From NCBI GenBank assembly GCA_026414605.1, contig JAOAIP010000018.1:1-64000 (forward strand): DNA of 64,000 nucleotides, read 5' to 3'. A program made the translations under genes and the position numbers. Positions 51,782 to 60,438 of the stretch are shown here, in pieces (within the stretch, counting starts at the first letter, position 1; every line of letters begins with the position of its first letter). Below the pieces are notes generated by a model. That model was not told where the DNA came from and searched no databases. It saw only the letters and a program-made list of their open reading frames with translations. The stretch is from Bacteroidia bacterium. GTDB taxonomy: Bacteria > Bacteroidota > Bacteroidia > B-17B0 > Aurantibacillaceae.

Positions 51782-52975
51782 TCAAGATGTTTGAAATGTT
51801 TTTTCGTTAATAATAGAATTGGCTATTTGAATGGTTTCAAAATGGGTTTGAAAGAGTTGTTCTAAAGTAGGATGTGCAATATAATTAATTTTTTTCAATG
51901 TGTTTTCAATGACAATAGGTATTTGATAGAATTTTATTTGATGGTTCAAGAATGCTTCTACTGCTTTTTCATTTGCTGCATTCAATGCACAAGGGATATT
52001 GCCTTTTTGTTTTAATGCTTCAAATGCCAATGCTAAACAAGGGAATCTTGAAGTGTCGGGCTTTTCAAAACTTAATACAGGATATTTAAAGAAATCAAAT
52101 CGTTCAAAACGAGTGGGCTGACGCAAAGGATAATGAAACGCATAATGAATTGGTAATTTCATATCGGGCAAGCCCATTTGTGCCTTTATACTTCCATCCG
52201 AAAATTGAACCATACTATGAATGATACTTTGAGGATGTACAATTACTTCTATTTGTTCTGGGGATACATCAAACAACCATTTGGCTTCAATGACTTCTAA
52301 TCCTTTATTCATCAATGTTGCGGAGTCAATGGTGATTTTATTCCCCATTTTCCAATTAGGGTGTTGCAGGGCTTGTTGCAGTGTTACATTTTTGATTTGT
52401 TCTGCCGTCAATGTTCGGAATGGACCACCCGATGCAGTCAAAATAATTTTTTCAATACTATTGTGTGTTTCGCCTTGCAAACATTGAAAAATAGCAGAGT
52501 GCTCAGAATCAACAGGTAAGAGAGGTACTTTATTTTCAAGGATTTTTTGTTGAATGATTTCGCCTGCTACTACCAAACTTTCTTTGTTTGCAACAGCCAC
52601 GGGCTTTTTGTGATGAATAGCATGAATGGTTGTAGATAACCCTGCAAATCCTACGGCAGCGGCTAATACCATATCTACACTTTCCCATTCTACGACTTGT
52701 TTAGCCGCATCTTCGCCCGCAAATACTTTTATATCTGTGTTTTTTAATGCTTCTTTGAGTAAGGGATATTTGCTTTTATCTACAATGACGACCGCATTGG
52801 GTTGGAATTCTAATGCTTGCTGAATCAATAACTCTACATTATTATTAGCAATAAGTATTTCTGCTTGTAAATTTTCACTTTCTCTAATGACTTGCAGGGC
52901 TTGAGTTCCAATACTTCCTGTGCTTCCTACTATGGCTATTTTTCTTATATGATGCGATGTTGAATGGAGGGTCAT
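51782..52975 (-). CDS. dxr: 1-deoxy-D-xylulose 5-phosphate reductoisomerase
   Basis: A 397-residue NADPH-dependent enzyme of the MEP pathway that makes 2-C-methyl-D-erythritol 4-phosphate, precursor of undecaprenyl phosphate and quinones. The NADPH motif GSTGSIGTQALQVI is at 17-30. KESLVVAG, PVDSEHSAIFQCL (metal ligands), LTASGGPF, HPNWKMGNKITIDSATLMNKG and EVIVHPQSIIHSMV are diagnostic. At 397 residues it has normal length. It feeds the pathway that uppS completes. Confidence 0.98.
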   Translation of the reverse strand: MTLHSTSHHIRKIAIVGSTGSIGTQALQVIRESENLQAEILIANNNVELLIQQALEFQPNAVVIVDKSKYPLLKEALKNTDIKVFAGEDAAKQVVEWESVDMVLAAAVGFAGLSTTIHAIHHKKPVAVANKESLVVAGEIIQQKILENKVPLLPVDSEHSAIFQCLQGETHNSIEKIILTASGGPFRTLTAEQIKNVTLQQALQHPNWKMGNKITIDSATLMNKGLEVIEAKWLFDVSPEQIEVIVHPQSIIHSMVQFSDGSIKAQMGLPDMKLPIHYAFHYPLRQPTRFERFDFFKYPVLSFEKPDTSRFPCLALAFEALKQKGNIPCALNAANEKAVEAFLNHQIKFYQIPIVIENTLKKINYIAHPTLEQLFQTHFETIQIANSIINEKTFQTS

Positions 52976-53008
52976 TATTATTTGTTTTAGGATACCAATG
53001 AAATCAAA

Positions 53009-53467
53009 TTATTTAAATTTTCTGCCTAAGGATCTTTCTAAATCTCGTTTTTTAATGGTTTCACGTTTATCATAGGTCTTCTTTCCTTTGGCAAGGGCTA
53101 TTTCTAATTTTGCCAACCCCTTTTTAGTAATATACAATCTTACAGGCACTATGGTATAGCCATCTTCTTTTACTGCCCGATAAAGTTTTCGTAGTTCGTG
53201 TTTGTGTAATAACAATTTTCTATCTCTGGTGGGTTGATGATTAGCAAATCCGCCGTGTTCGTAAGGTGAAATGTGCATATTTTTGACAAATAATTCACCG
53301 TCTTTAAAGTAACAATAAGCATCTCCGAGATTGACTTTGGCTTGACGAATAGATTTGATTTCAGAACCTGTGAGAACAATGCCTGCTTCGTATTTTTCTA
53401 CTAATTGATAGTCAAAAAAAGCCCTTTTGTTAGTAATGTTAATGTTGTTTTCTACTTCCTTTTTCAT
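53009..53467 (-). CDS. smpB: SsrA-binding protein SmpB
   Basis: A 152-residue tmRNA-binding protein required for trans-translation of stalled ribosomes. [20 protein letters not shown] with [19 protein letters not shown] near the N-terminus, the HEGGF-like YEHGGFANH segment, and the C-terminal [19 protein letters not shown] tail are typical. The start at 53467 is chosen because a full -33/-7 promoter lies immediately upstream. An in-frame methionine at 53569 would precede that promoter. Confidence 0.97.
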   Translation of the reverse strand: MKKEVENNINITNKRAFFDYQLVEKYEAGIVLTGSEIKSIRQAKVNLGDAYCYFKDGELFVKNMHISPYEHGGFANHQPTRDRKLLLHKHELRKLYRAVKEDGYTIVPVRLYITKKGLAKLEIALAKGKKTYDKRETIKKRDLERSLGRKFK

Positions 53468-53472
53468 TTTGG

Positions 53473-53504
53473 CAAAAGTAGATAATTTGCTATGATTGAC
53501 CAAA
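53473..53504 (-). promoter_or_regulatory. smpB promoter, full consensus
   Basis: On the minus strand TTTG (53504-53501), a 20-bp spacer and TACTTTTG (53480-53473) match the Bacteroidota consensus exactly. The -7 element ends 5 bp before the ATG. Confidence 0.75.
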
Positions 53505-53615
53505 ATGTTGATGCTGAAAAATAAACAAGATGAATTTGAAAACTTTGATAATAAATAAAAACAAAGCACCTATTAGATGGTAAAGTGCTACACAGATAAA
53601 ACGTTTTTGAATAAA

Positions 53616-53804
53616 TTACTGCTTGTCGTCTTCTTTTGATTCGCCTTTGGCAGCGTCTTTGAATTCTTTTACACCACGACCTAATCCACGCATTAATTCA
53701 GGGATTTTTTTTCCACCAAAAAGTAAAAGAATAATAACAAGAATAATGATAATTTCGGGTGCTCCCATACCACCAAGCAAACCTAATACTAATAAATTAG
53801 CCAT
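53616..53804 (-). CDS. tatA: Twin-arginine translocase subunit TatA
   Basis: A 62-residue protein with one N-terminal membrane helix (about 13-30, [16 protein letters not shown]), then the TatA-specific [20 protein letters not shown] amphipathic helix, and an acidic and lysine tail. It forms the pore component of Tat export of folded proteins. The start at 53804 fits the family; the longer in-frame reading upstream adds non-conserved residues and runs into the rpsF promoter region. Upstream on the minus strand GACCTTTG is a one-mismatch -7 element. A TatC gene is not in the window. Confidence 0.92.
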   Translation of the reverse strand: MANLLVLGLLGGMGAPEIIIILVIILLLFGGKKIPELMRGLGRGVKEFKDAAKGESKEDDKQ

Positions 53805-53878
53805 TGAATAAAAATTTTGAGCCGCAAAGGTCGTAAAAAAAACTTGTTTAGAGAAATTTATTTTGGATGAGAAAAATT

Positions 53879-53910
53879 TTTGTCCGTATAAAATAAATTT
53901 CATACATTTG
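53879..53910 (+). promoter_or_regulatory. rpsF-rpsR-rplI promoter, full consensus
   Basis: TTTG (53879-53882), 20-bp spacer, TACATTTG (53903-53910). The match to the Bacteroidota consensus is exact. The rpsF ATG at 53932 is 21 bp further on, so the leader is too short for a large autoregulatory RNA structure. Confidence 0.75.
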
Positions 53911-53931
53911 CCCCCCTTAAAAAATTATTTT

Positions 53932-54336
53932 ATGGAAAAACGTTATGAAACGGTCTTCATTTTAACTCCCGTTTTGTCTGAAGAACAGGCAAAGGAGGCC
54001 GCAAAAGGATTTGTACAATTCCTTAAACAACAAAAAGCCAAAGTACTTCACGAAGAAGTATGGGGATTGAGAAAATTGGCTTACCCCATTCAAAAAAAAT
54101 CTACGGGCTTCTATTTCTTAATAGAATTTAGTTCAGATAGCCCAACTATCGTAAAAGATTTGGAAACTGCTTTCAAAAGAGATGAAAGAGTGTTGCGTTA
54201 TCTCACCGTATTGATGGACAAATACCATATTGAATACGCTGAGAAAAGAAAAGCCAAACTCAAATCTTCTTCTCCTGCAACGGCTTCAAAAAAGAAAAGA
54301 ACTACTAAAAAAGTAAAAGAAGAAGATGTTGAATAA
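53932..54336 (+). CDS. rpsF: 30S ribosomal protein bS6
   Basis: A 134-residue ribosomal protein of the small-subunit platform, partner of bS18. [20 protein letters not shown] opens the protein, and [19 protein letters not shown] and [11 protein letters not shown] are family signatures. A basic C-terminal tail ([15 protein letters not shown]) is present. The start at 53932 fits both family and promoter; a longer reading begins upstream of the promoter. It heads an rpsF-rpsR-rplI operon. Confidence 0.97.
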   Translation: MEKRYETVFILTPVLSEEQAKEAAKGFVQFLKQQKAKVLHEEVWGLRKLAYPIQKKSTGFYFLIEFSSDSPTIVKDLETAFKRDERVLRYLTVLMDKYHIEYAEKRKAKLKSSSPATASKKKRTTKKVKEEDVE

Positions 54337-54370
54337 ACTTCCATTTCTATTAACCATAAAAAATTAAACT

Positions 54371-54643
54371 ATGAGTACAGATTCAGAAATTAGATATTTA
54401 AATCCCTTAAACATTGAGGTAAAAGAAAGAAAAAAGAAATTTTGCTGGTTTACAAAAAACGGCATTAAATACATTGACTACAAAGATCCCGACTTCTTAT
54501 TAAGATTTGTCAATGAACAAGGTAAAATTCTTCCCCGAAGAATAACAGGTACTTCTCTCAAATATCAAAAAAGATTGGCTAAAGCCATCAAGAGAGCAAG
54601 ACATTTGGCTCTTTTACCATTTACAACCGATTTATTAAAATAA
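54371..54643 (+). CDS. rpsR: 30S ribosomal protein bS18
   Basis: A 90-residue basic protein that pairs with bS6 on the platform. [20 protein letters not shown] and [20 protein letters not shown], then [20 protein letters not shown], are the family core. It has a single cysteine rather than a zinc-binding set. It lies 34 bp after rpsF and 25 bp before rplI. Confidence 0.98.
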   Translation: MSTDSEIRYLNPLNIEVKERKKKFCWFTKNGIKYIDYKDPDFLLRFVNEQGKILPRRITGTSLKYQKRLAKAIKRARHLALLPFTTDLLK

Positions 54644-54668
54644 TCATTGATTCAAAAAACTTAAAGAT

Positions 54669-55115
54669 ATGGAAATCATTTTGCAACAAGATGTACCTAA
54701 TTTGGGTTACAAACACGACATTGTAAATGTAAAGCCCGGGTACGCGCGAAATTTTTTAATCCCTAAGGGATTGGCTATTGAAGCCACAGAAAGTGCAAAG
54801 AAAATGAATGCTGAAATTGTAAAACAAAAACAGCACAAAGAAGAAAAACTCAGAAAAGAAGCACAAGAAAATGCTTCAAAATTGGCGGGCTTGGTGATCA
54901 AAATTATTACTAAAGCCGGCGAAAATGGCAAGATTTTTGGGTCTATCACTACTATTCAAATTGCACAAGCATTACAAGAAAAAGGTTTTAATGTAGATAG
55001 AAAAGCCATTTCTATTGCAGAAGACCACATTAAAACACTTGGTACCTACAAAGCCAAAGTGAAATTGTACAAAGACATTGGCACAGATGTTACATTTGAA
55101 GTAGTAGCCGAATAA
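54669..55115 (+). CDS. rplI: 50S ribosomal protein bL9
   Basis: A 148-residue two-domain protein joined by a long helix. The N-terminal domain (VPNLGYKHDIVNVKPGYARN and FLIPKGLAIEAT) binds 23S rRNA; the C-terminal domain begins near KIFGSITTIQIAQAL. Normal length. A strong terminator follows 25 bp after the stop and closes the operon. Confidence 0.98.
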   Translation: MEIILQQDVPNLGYKHDIVNVKPGYARNFLIPKGLAIEATESAKKMNAEIVKQKQHKEEKLRKEAQENASKLAGLVIKIITKAGENGKIFGSITTIQIAQALQEKGFNVDRKAISIAEDHIKTLGTYKAKVKLYKDIGTDVTFEVVAE

Positions 55116-55140
55116 GAATAATTGAAAAGTCCATTAATAC

Positions 55141-55172
55141 AAAAGCCCGATGAATTCATCGGGCTTTTTTTG
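55141..55172 (+). terminator. Rho-independent terminator of rpsF-rpsR-rplI
   Basis: A perfect 14-bp inverted repeat at 55141-55168 (core GCCCGATGAATTCATCGGGC) runs into a tract of T residues. The flanking A run makes it partly bidirectional. Confidence 0.92.
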
Positions 55173-55282
55173 TTGGGGTGTTATGATATTTTTATTCTGT
55201 AGAAAAAAATTTTTGTGATAAAGTCCATATTTACAACACAAAATATTGAATCTGTACCATCGGCACTTTTTTCTTTTAATGT

Positions 55283-55768
55283 TCACCTTCCCATCTCTTG
55301 TTTTTCAGCGTTAAAGTTTTGTAATTGGTTGTAGATAAGTTTGCAGTTTAGCCATTCGTCATCAAAATGCGTATTGAGTTTGTTGTAAAATTCAATAGCG
55401 GGGGTGTTCCACTTTAATACTTGCCATTCCAATTTTCGTACTTTTTCTTTTTTGGCTAATTCAATAAGTGCGGCTATTAGTTTGTAGCCAATGCCTTTGT
55501 TGCGGTGTTTTTCTGTAACTATAATATCATCTAAATAAATACAACGGCCTTTCCAAGTAGAGTATTTGTAATAATAGAGGGCGATTCCTACAATTTCTCT
55601 ATTTAGTTCTGCTACAAAAAAATCAAATACGTTGTTATTAAAATCTCGGGTCATTTCTTCTACACTGACTTCTACTTCATTAGGGGCTTTTTCATAAATA
55701 GCCAATTCTATGACTAATTGCAATGCTGCGGGAATGTCTTGTTCTGTGCCTTTTCTGATAGTTATCAT
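55283..55768 (-). CDS. GNAT family N-acetyltransferase
   Basis: A 161-residue single-domain GNAT protein. The acetyl-CoA loop lies in DDIIVTEKHRNKGIGYKL (R/Q-x-x-G-x-G/A pattern), followed by WQVLKWNTPAIEFYNKLN. The close similarity to diamine acetyltransferase-type GNATs (IYLDDIIVTEKHRNKGIG) is suggestive only. It overlaps the upstream hypothetical gene by 4 bp, so the three genes 55283-56456 are co-transcribed. Substrate unknown. Confidence 0.9.
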   Translation of the reverse strand: MITIRKGTEQDIPAALQLVIELAIYEKAPNEVEVSVEEMTRDFNNNVFDFFVAELNREIVGIALYYYKYSTWKGRCIYLDDIIVTEKHRNKGIGYKLIAALIELAKKEKVRKLEWQVLKWNTPAIEFYNKLNTHFDDEWLNCKLIYNQLQNFNAEKQEMGR

Positions 55769-56133
55769 AACAAATTGTTTTTATGTAAATAACGAATTAC
55801 AATTTTTTGTAAACTGCGTTTGACAATAAGTTCTGCTGTAGTAGTTGCGTAGTCAGCATTAGATTGTTGTAACTTTTTTTTGATGCTTCCTTCGGATACA
55901 TCTACTCGGTATAACCAAGTTTGTATTTTTTCCATTCCTTGTGGGCTATTGAGCAATTCTTTTAATACTTGTGTCAGCGATTGAATGATGGCATTGAGTT
56001 GATGGCTTGCAAAGATATGGTCGCTTAAATGAATGTTTGCCATTAATGCGTCTTTTTGGATTTGTTCAACAAAACTTTGATATACTTCTTCTACTTGTAA
56101 GTAATGTTCTTGTGGTAATTGCGATGAGGTCAT
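55765..56133 (-). CDS. Hypothetical protein in ferredoxin-GNAT operon
   Basis: A 122-residue protein, not recognised. It is soluble, without signal peptide or membrane segment, and is predicted to be almost wholly helical with several amphipathic helices. The tail is basic (KRSLQKIVIRYLHKNNLL). Stop and start codons overlap by 4 bp on both sides, with the 2Fe-2S ferredoxin upstream and the GNAT downstream. This tight packing supports a real gene. No function can be inferred. Confidence 0.75.
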   Translation of the reverse strand: MTSSQLPQEHYLQVEEVYQSFVEQIQKDALMANIHLSDHIFASHQLNAIIQSLTQVLKELLNSPQGMEKIQTWLYRVDVSEGSIKKKLQQSNADYATTTAELIVKRSLQKIVIRYLHKNNLL

Positions 56134-56456
56134 ACTACTTCTTTTGGATGCTTTAATAACAAAAGTCGTTGAAGTGCTTGCTTTTGAATGAAATGAGAGT
56201 ATACTAATTCATCAACATCTTCGGGTTGAACATTTACATAAAAAGTTCCTTCGGGATAAATAGCCAAGGTAGGTCCTAAATCGCAGATGCCAAGACATCC
56301 TGATTTTTGTATTCTAATTTTTCCACTAATGTTGTATTTTTGAAATGCGGCTTTTAATTTTTCAATAAGTAATAAGCCGTGTTCTTCTCCGCAAGATTTT
56401 CGCGGACTATTTTTCCGTTCATTGGTGCAAACAAAGATGTGTATATCGTATATCAT
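56130..56456 (-). CDS. Thioredoxin-like [2Fe-2S] ferredoxin
   Basis: A 108-residue protein with the thioredoxin-like 2Fe-2S fold. The four cluster cysteines are C10 (HIFVCTN), C22 (KSCGEEHG), C54 and C58 (SGCLGICDLGP). TLAIYPEGTFYVNV is the strand typical of this family. It transfers electrons in the cytoplasm; partners are not evident, though the two downstream genes overlap and may be functionally linked. Confidence 0.92.
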   Translation of the reverse strand: MIYDIHIFVCTNERKNSPRKSCGEEHGLLLIEKLKAAFQKYNISGKIRIQKSGCLGICDLGPTLAIYPEGTFYVNVQPEDVDELVYSHFIQKQALQRLLLLKHPKEVV

Positions 56457-56543
56457 AATACTTTAGATTGTTTTTTAAATGAGAAATAATAAATTGAGAC
56501 ATTGCAAGATTAAATATAAGAAAGCGAATAGATATGAGATGCG

Positions 56544-59270
56544 TTAACTTTTTCCATTTTTTTTGTAGTTGAGTTCAAAAAAGGATTTGTAGTCGTTGAG
56601 ATTTTTTTCTTTGATGAGTGTTTTATAGTTTTCATCAGAGATAATAAAAAATTCAAATTCATTTTTTGGAAAGTCATTGAGTATCTCTTCATCATTGACA
56701 AAGTTATTGAAGTATTGTTTGGCTTTTTCAGAATTACCAAAGGATTTCACTAATATAATTTGTTTGCCTTGTGTAAAGATATTGGAGGTAATAGAAAATT
56801 CATCATTGGAATAATAATTTTTGTTGAAAGCATCAATTTTACTTTTGACATTGCTTACTATTTTGGGTTCATCGGGCAATACAATGATGAAATAATGAAG
56901 AGCATTGGCATCTAAAGTGTATGGAGTAGATGCGGCTTTTTCTTCTTTTTGTGAAGTGGTATCTGTTTTTTGAGTTTTAAGTTTGTTGATTGCCAAAAGC
57001 AATTCATTGGCCCTGTCTTTGAGTTCAGATTTGGGATACAAGGCAATGTATTTTTTGAGGTTCATTTCTAAAGTATCCAGACCTTTGAGTTTTCCACCAC
57101 ATACGGCTTTGAAAAATTCTACCTTTTGTAGCAATTTATCGCTTAATCCTGATTGAATCATTTCTTGAGAAAGTTGATAACATTGATTAAAGTTTTGTGA
57201 TAAATAAGCATTGTAAAGGGTTTCGTATTTTTGTTCGGTTTCATTAAGTTGATTTTGTTTGTTGATAATATAATTTGGATTTTTGATTAGTTGTGCATAT
57301 TCACTATTGGGGTATTGATTTAAAATTTTTTCTTTGTATTCATTAGATTTTGTAGTATTTCCTACTTTTTGATAAAGTAGGTATAGTTGATAATACGTAG
57401 AAAGTTTGTATTTATTGTCGGGATATTTGCTGTTTAATTCTTCAAATGCGGCAATGGACTTTGGATAATTATTCAAATCTTCTTTGTAGGTCAATGCCAT
57501 TAAGTAATAGTATTCTGTGATTTTGCTGATGTAAGCATTGTAAGTAGAATCATTGGTGGGCAGTTTGCTTAAATAGTATTCACGAGTTGTTTTAGGGTCT
57601 ATGGGTTCGCTTTCTTTTTTAAGTGGGTCTTTGCTGTTAGTGTTATTGGCATTAGTGTTATTTTGGTTGGGATTTTTAGTGTTGGCACCGTTTTCATTAT
57701 CATTGGTATTAGAAGTATTTGTTTTGTTTTTAATGCTTCTTCGCCAATCGTCTTCAAGAGGACGAGGTCCCCATTTTTTGATAAAGTCCTGAATGCCATA
57801 ATTGACGGCTGTAGGATTGTAGAAATAAAATGACGATGTTTGAATGGCAAAGGGATTGTTATTGGGGTCGTTAGGATTAGAGGGACCAGGTGGAGTTGAT
57901 TTGGATTTTTCTTCTTGTTCTTTTTTCTTTTTTTCTTTTTCTGCAATGTATTGTTTGATTTGTCTGTCAATCAATCGGTCTATTTCATCTTTATTAAATT
58001 TTGAAAGTTTTATTAAACTGTCCAGTTCTTGAATGCCTTGAATGTAAGTGATTAAATTTTGTAATACTTCTTTACGAGCCACAATTTTATCGTACTGTTT
58101 GTGAGATTTGGGTAAAGTAGCAATAGCACTATCATAGTAGCGTCCTGAGGGTACATATTGTCCTTCATCAAAGAAAATATCACCAAGTTTTAAGTAAGCG
58201 TATGCTTTTTGTTTGGGGTTTGTACTACTGCTTCTTACAGAAAGTAGGTAATACTTTTTAGCATCCTCTATTTTATTTTGTTTTTCTTCAATTTGTCCAA
58301 GTGTGTAATAAATAACGTCAAGATATTCGTTGTTCTTGGTTTCTGATGTCATTGCGAGTAATTCTTTTTTTCTCTTTTGTAATTCTGCAGGATTAGAATC
58401 ATCAAAGAGTAAGGCGTTTTTCATTTTCGCATAAAACAGCATTTCATAATCGGGTTTGATTTTCATTACTAATTTGTAATACTCTTTGGCTTTTGTGAAG
58501 TTGCCTTCTTGTTCGCTTAATTGAGCGGCTACAAATGCATAGCGGGCTTGTTGTAATTTTTTTTCACGATTAAAAAAATATTTTTGATGAATGGCTTTAT
58601 CAAGATTTTTGAGGGCTTCTTTGTAGTTTCCTCTACGAATGTAATAATCAGCGTTTAGTCCATAGATTTCTTTCTGAATAGAATGTGGGATTTTTTTATC
58701 ATTATTGAGATTGTCCAAAATAATTTCACTTTCAGATACTGCACCTATTTCGTTGTAAGAACGCACCAGCCAATACATTGCTGTATATTTATCTTTGGAT
58801 TTTGCGTATGTTCTTGTTACATAATCTAATGCTTCAATACCGCTGAAAAATTCTCTTTTGTAATAGCGTGCAATACCTATGTTAATCCAACAATTGTCAA
58901 TCCATTTATTAGCACCGTGTTTGGTGGTCTCTGCGCTGCTGCCTTTTTCTTTGATGGCGTGTCGTTGAATCATCAAAGATGCTTTTTTAATGGATCTGTC
59001 AAATTCGGGATAAGTTTTTTTGGCTTCTTCATCCGATTCGGGTACAACAAATACAGGCAATAGATCATCAAAATTATCTTTATGTGCAGTGCGAATTTTA
59101 TACTCCCCTTCTTTAATGCTTTCAGTAGAGTTGAATAAGCCATTAAAACGAGTATTCATATTGTGCCAAAATCTGTGTACAAGCGTATTTTTTTTAGTGC
59201 TACAAGACACTAATAGCAATAATTGGGCGAACAAAAAAAAGTATATACTATGTTTTTTCAAGTTTTGCAT
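56544..59270 (-). CDS. porW: PorW/SprE-type TPR lipoprotein of type IX secretion and gliding
   Basis: A 908-residue lipoprotein. The signal peptide ends in LLLLVSCS with lipidated C23. It is followed by VHRFWHNMNTRFNGLFNSTE, close to the HNxTARYNGYFNA segment I associate with SprE/PorW. Tetratricopeptide repeats occupy about 130-420 and 560-740. A low-complexity Asn/Lys/Glu-rich stretch lies near 490-560, and a globular C-terminal region from about 790. PorW links the T9SS core to other outer-membrane parts. It should serve the exported protein at 28.8-31.8 kb. Confidence 0.85.
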   Translation of the reverse strand: MQNLKKHSIYFFLFAQLLLLVSCSTKKNTLVHRFWHNMNTRFNGLFNSTESIKEGEYKIRTAHKDNFDDLLPVFVVPESDEEAKKTYPEFDRSIKKASLMIQRHAIKEKGSSAETTKHGANKWIDNCWINIGIARYYKREFFSGIEALDYVTRTYAKSKDKYTAMYWLVRSYNEIGAVSESEIILDNLNNDKKIPHSIQKEIYGLNADYYIRRGNYKEALKNLDKAIHQKYFFNREKKLQQARYAFVAAQLSEQEGNFTKAKEYYKLVMKIKPDYEMLFYAKMKNALLFDDSNPAELQKRKKELLAMTSETKNNEYLDVIYYTLGQIEEKQNKIEDAKKYYLLSVRSSSTNPKQKAYAYLKLGDIFFDEGQYVPSGRYYDSAIATLPKSHKQYDKIVARKEVLQNLITYIQGIQELDSLIKLSKFNKDEIDRLIDRQIKQYIAEKEKKKKEQEEKSKSTPPGPSNPNDPNNNPFAIQTSSFYFYNPTAVNYGIQDFIKKWGPRPLEDDWRRSIKNKTNTSNTNDNENGANTKNPNQNNTNANNTNSKDPLKKESEPIDPKTTREYYLSKLPTNDSTYNAYISKITEYYYLMALTYKEDLNNYPKSIAAFEELNSKYPDNKYKLSTYYQLYLLYQKVGNTTKSNEYKEKILNQYPNSEYAQLIKNPNYIINKQNQLNETEQKYETLYNAYLSQNFNQCYQLSQEMIQSGLSDKLLQKVEFFKAVCGGKLKGLDTLEMNLKKYIALYPKSELKDRANELLLAINKLKTQKTDTTSQKEEKAASTPYTLDANALHYFIIVLPDEPKIVSNVKSKIDAFNKNYYSNDEFSITSNIFTQGKQIILVKSFGNSEKAKQYFNNFVNDEEILNDFPKNEFEFFIISDENYKTLIKEKNLNDYKSFFELNYKKNGKS

Positions 59271-59322
59271 TTAAGAAAAAATTAAACGAATGGATGAAGT
59301 AATTTAGTATAAATTGAATAGG

Positions 59323-59330
59323 CAAACTTA
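59323..59330 (-). promoter_or_regulatory. -7 promoter element for the PorW gene
   Basis: TAAGTTTG on the minus strand, exact TAnnTTTG, about 53 bp upstream of the ATG. No clear -33 element. The remaining gap 59271-59583 holds the heptamer tract at 59402-59427 and the terminator of the peroxiredoxin gene; nothing else is seen. Confidence 0.5.
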
Positions 59331-59401
59331 TGTAAAAATTTTCAGATAGTTATGAAAATGATGTGAGTGTTTTAATACAAGGGCATTTAGTTATGCTTAT
59401 T

Positions 59402-59427
59402 AGTTGAAAATTGAAAGTTGAAAGTGG
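59402..59427 (+). repeat. Heptamer repeat tract
   Basis: AGTTGAAAATTGAAAGTTGA followed by AAGTGG, related to the tracts at 42241, 46072 and 63501. Confidence 0.65.
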
Positions 59428-59532
59428 TGTGTCTGGTTGAGAGACAAAATATGGATAGCCCCGAATTTGTGTGTTATTAAAATTCTGTGATAAATAAATT
59501 AAACTTCAACAAAATTATTTAAAACGAAAAAA

Positions 59533-59560
59533 GGGAGATGATAAATAAATCGCATCTCCC
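59533..59560 (-). terminator. Terminator of the peroxiredoxin gene
   Basis: Stem GGGAGATG (59533-59540) / CATCTCCC (59553-59560) with a 12-nt loop. On the minus strand the stem is followed by TTTTTT. It lies 24 bp after the gene's stop. Confidence 0.85.
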
Positions 59561-59583
59561 GGTAATAAAGAATGAAAATAGAT

Positions 59584-60366
59584 TTATTGTTTAAGAATTT
59601 GTTGTGTATGATTGTCTACATCTACTTTTGTAATAACATCGGAAATAATACCATTTTCATCTATAACAAAGGTAGTGCGAATAATCCCTTCTGATACTCT
59701 GCCCATAAATTGTTTTTTGCCCCACACATCAAATGCACGAATGATATTCTTTTCAGTATCTGATATTAAAGGGAATGGTAAATTATACTTGGCAATAAAT
59801 TTTTTATGGCTTTCTGGATTATCAGCACTGACACCAAATACAGAATATCCTGCATCTAAAAATTTTTGATAATTATCTCGGATATTGCACGCTTCTCTTG
59901 TGCAGCCAGGAGTATCATCTTTTGGATAAAAATAAAGCACATATTTTCTGCCTAATAAATCATTAGATGTAATTTTATTTCCATCTTGGTCAATCCCTTC
60001 AAAATAAGGAGCAGGCATACCGGGTTTTAATGAAGTGATGTGAGGAGTAAATTTTCCTTGAGTTTGTTGAGAGGCAGTGTTCTTCATTTGATTAGATGAC
60101 ATTGTTTTATTAGATGCAGATTTAGTTGTAGTTTTATTAGTTGATTGAGATGTTGATTTTTTAGCAACGACTTTTTTAGGAGTAGATTTTTTTGTTGCTT
60201 TTTTTGCCGCTTTTTTTGTAACTTTCTTTGTTGCAGATTTTGGACTTGATTTCTTACTTGCTTTTTTTACTGATTTTTTAGCGATTGCTTTTTTTGCAGT
60301 TTTTTTGCTTGCTGCTTTTTTGCTTGCTTTTTTAGTTGTCTTATTAGTTGTTTTTTTCTTTGCCAT
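59584..60366 (-). CDS. BCP-type peroxiredoxin with histone-H1-like lysine-rich N-terminal tail
   Basis: A 260-residue fusion. Residues 1-88 are a low-complexity Lys/Ala/Ser/Thr tail (KKASKKAASKKTAKKAIAKK is typical); 31 of the first 70 residues are lysine, as in bacterial histone H1-like proteins. Residues about 105-260 form a thioredoxin-dependent peroxiredoxin of the BCP/PrxQ group with C155 and C160 in PKDDTPGCTREACNIRD. It is about 105 residues longer than ordinary BCP. The promoter element is just ahead of the first ATG, so the tail is probably translated. The tail may bind DNA. Confidence 0.9.
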   Translation of the reverse strand: MAKKKTTNKTTKKASKKAASKKTAKKAIAKKSVKKASKKSSPKSATKKVTKKAAKKATKKSTPKKVVAKKSTSQSTNKTTTKSASNKTMSSNQMKNTASQQTQGKFTPHITSLKPGMPAPYFEGIDQDGNKITSNDLLGRKYVLYFYPKDDTPGCTREACNIRDNYQKFLDAGYSVFGVSADNPESHKKFIAKYNLPFPLISDTEKNIIRAFDVWGKKQFMGRVSEGIIRTTFVIDENGIISDVITKVDVDNHTQQILKQ

Positions 60367-60387
60367 AGGTTTAATTTTTTAGGAATA

Positions 60388-60395
60388 CAAATATA
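60388..60395 (-). promoter_or_regulatory. -7 promoter element for the peroxiredoxin gene
   Basis: TATATTTG on the minus strand, exact TAnnTTTG, 21 bp before the first ATG. It supports translation from that ATG, including the basic tail. Confidence 0.6.
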
Positions 60396-60438
60396 CAAAA
60401 GGATTTTCTTATAAGGGTAAAAAATTATTCTTGTTGAA

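Noticed and set aside
53567-53592. Terminator for tatA with AGCAC/GTGCT stem
   Set aside because: The stem is only 5 bp with a bulge and the T tract is displaced; too weak to list.
57599-57970. 123-codon minus-strand frame inside the PorW gene
   Set aside because: It is an out-of-frame reading of the low-complexity Asn/Lys stretch of PorW.
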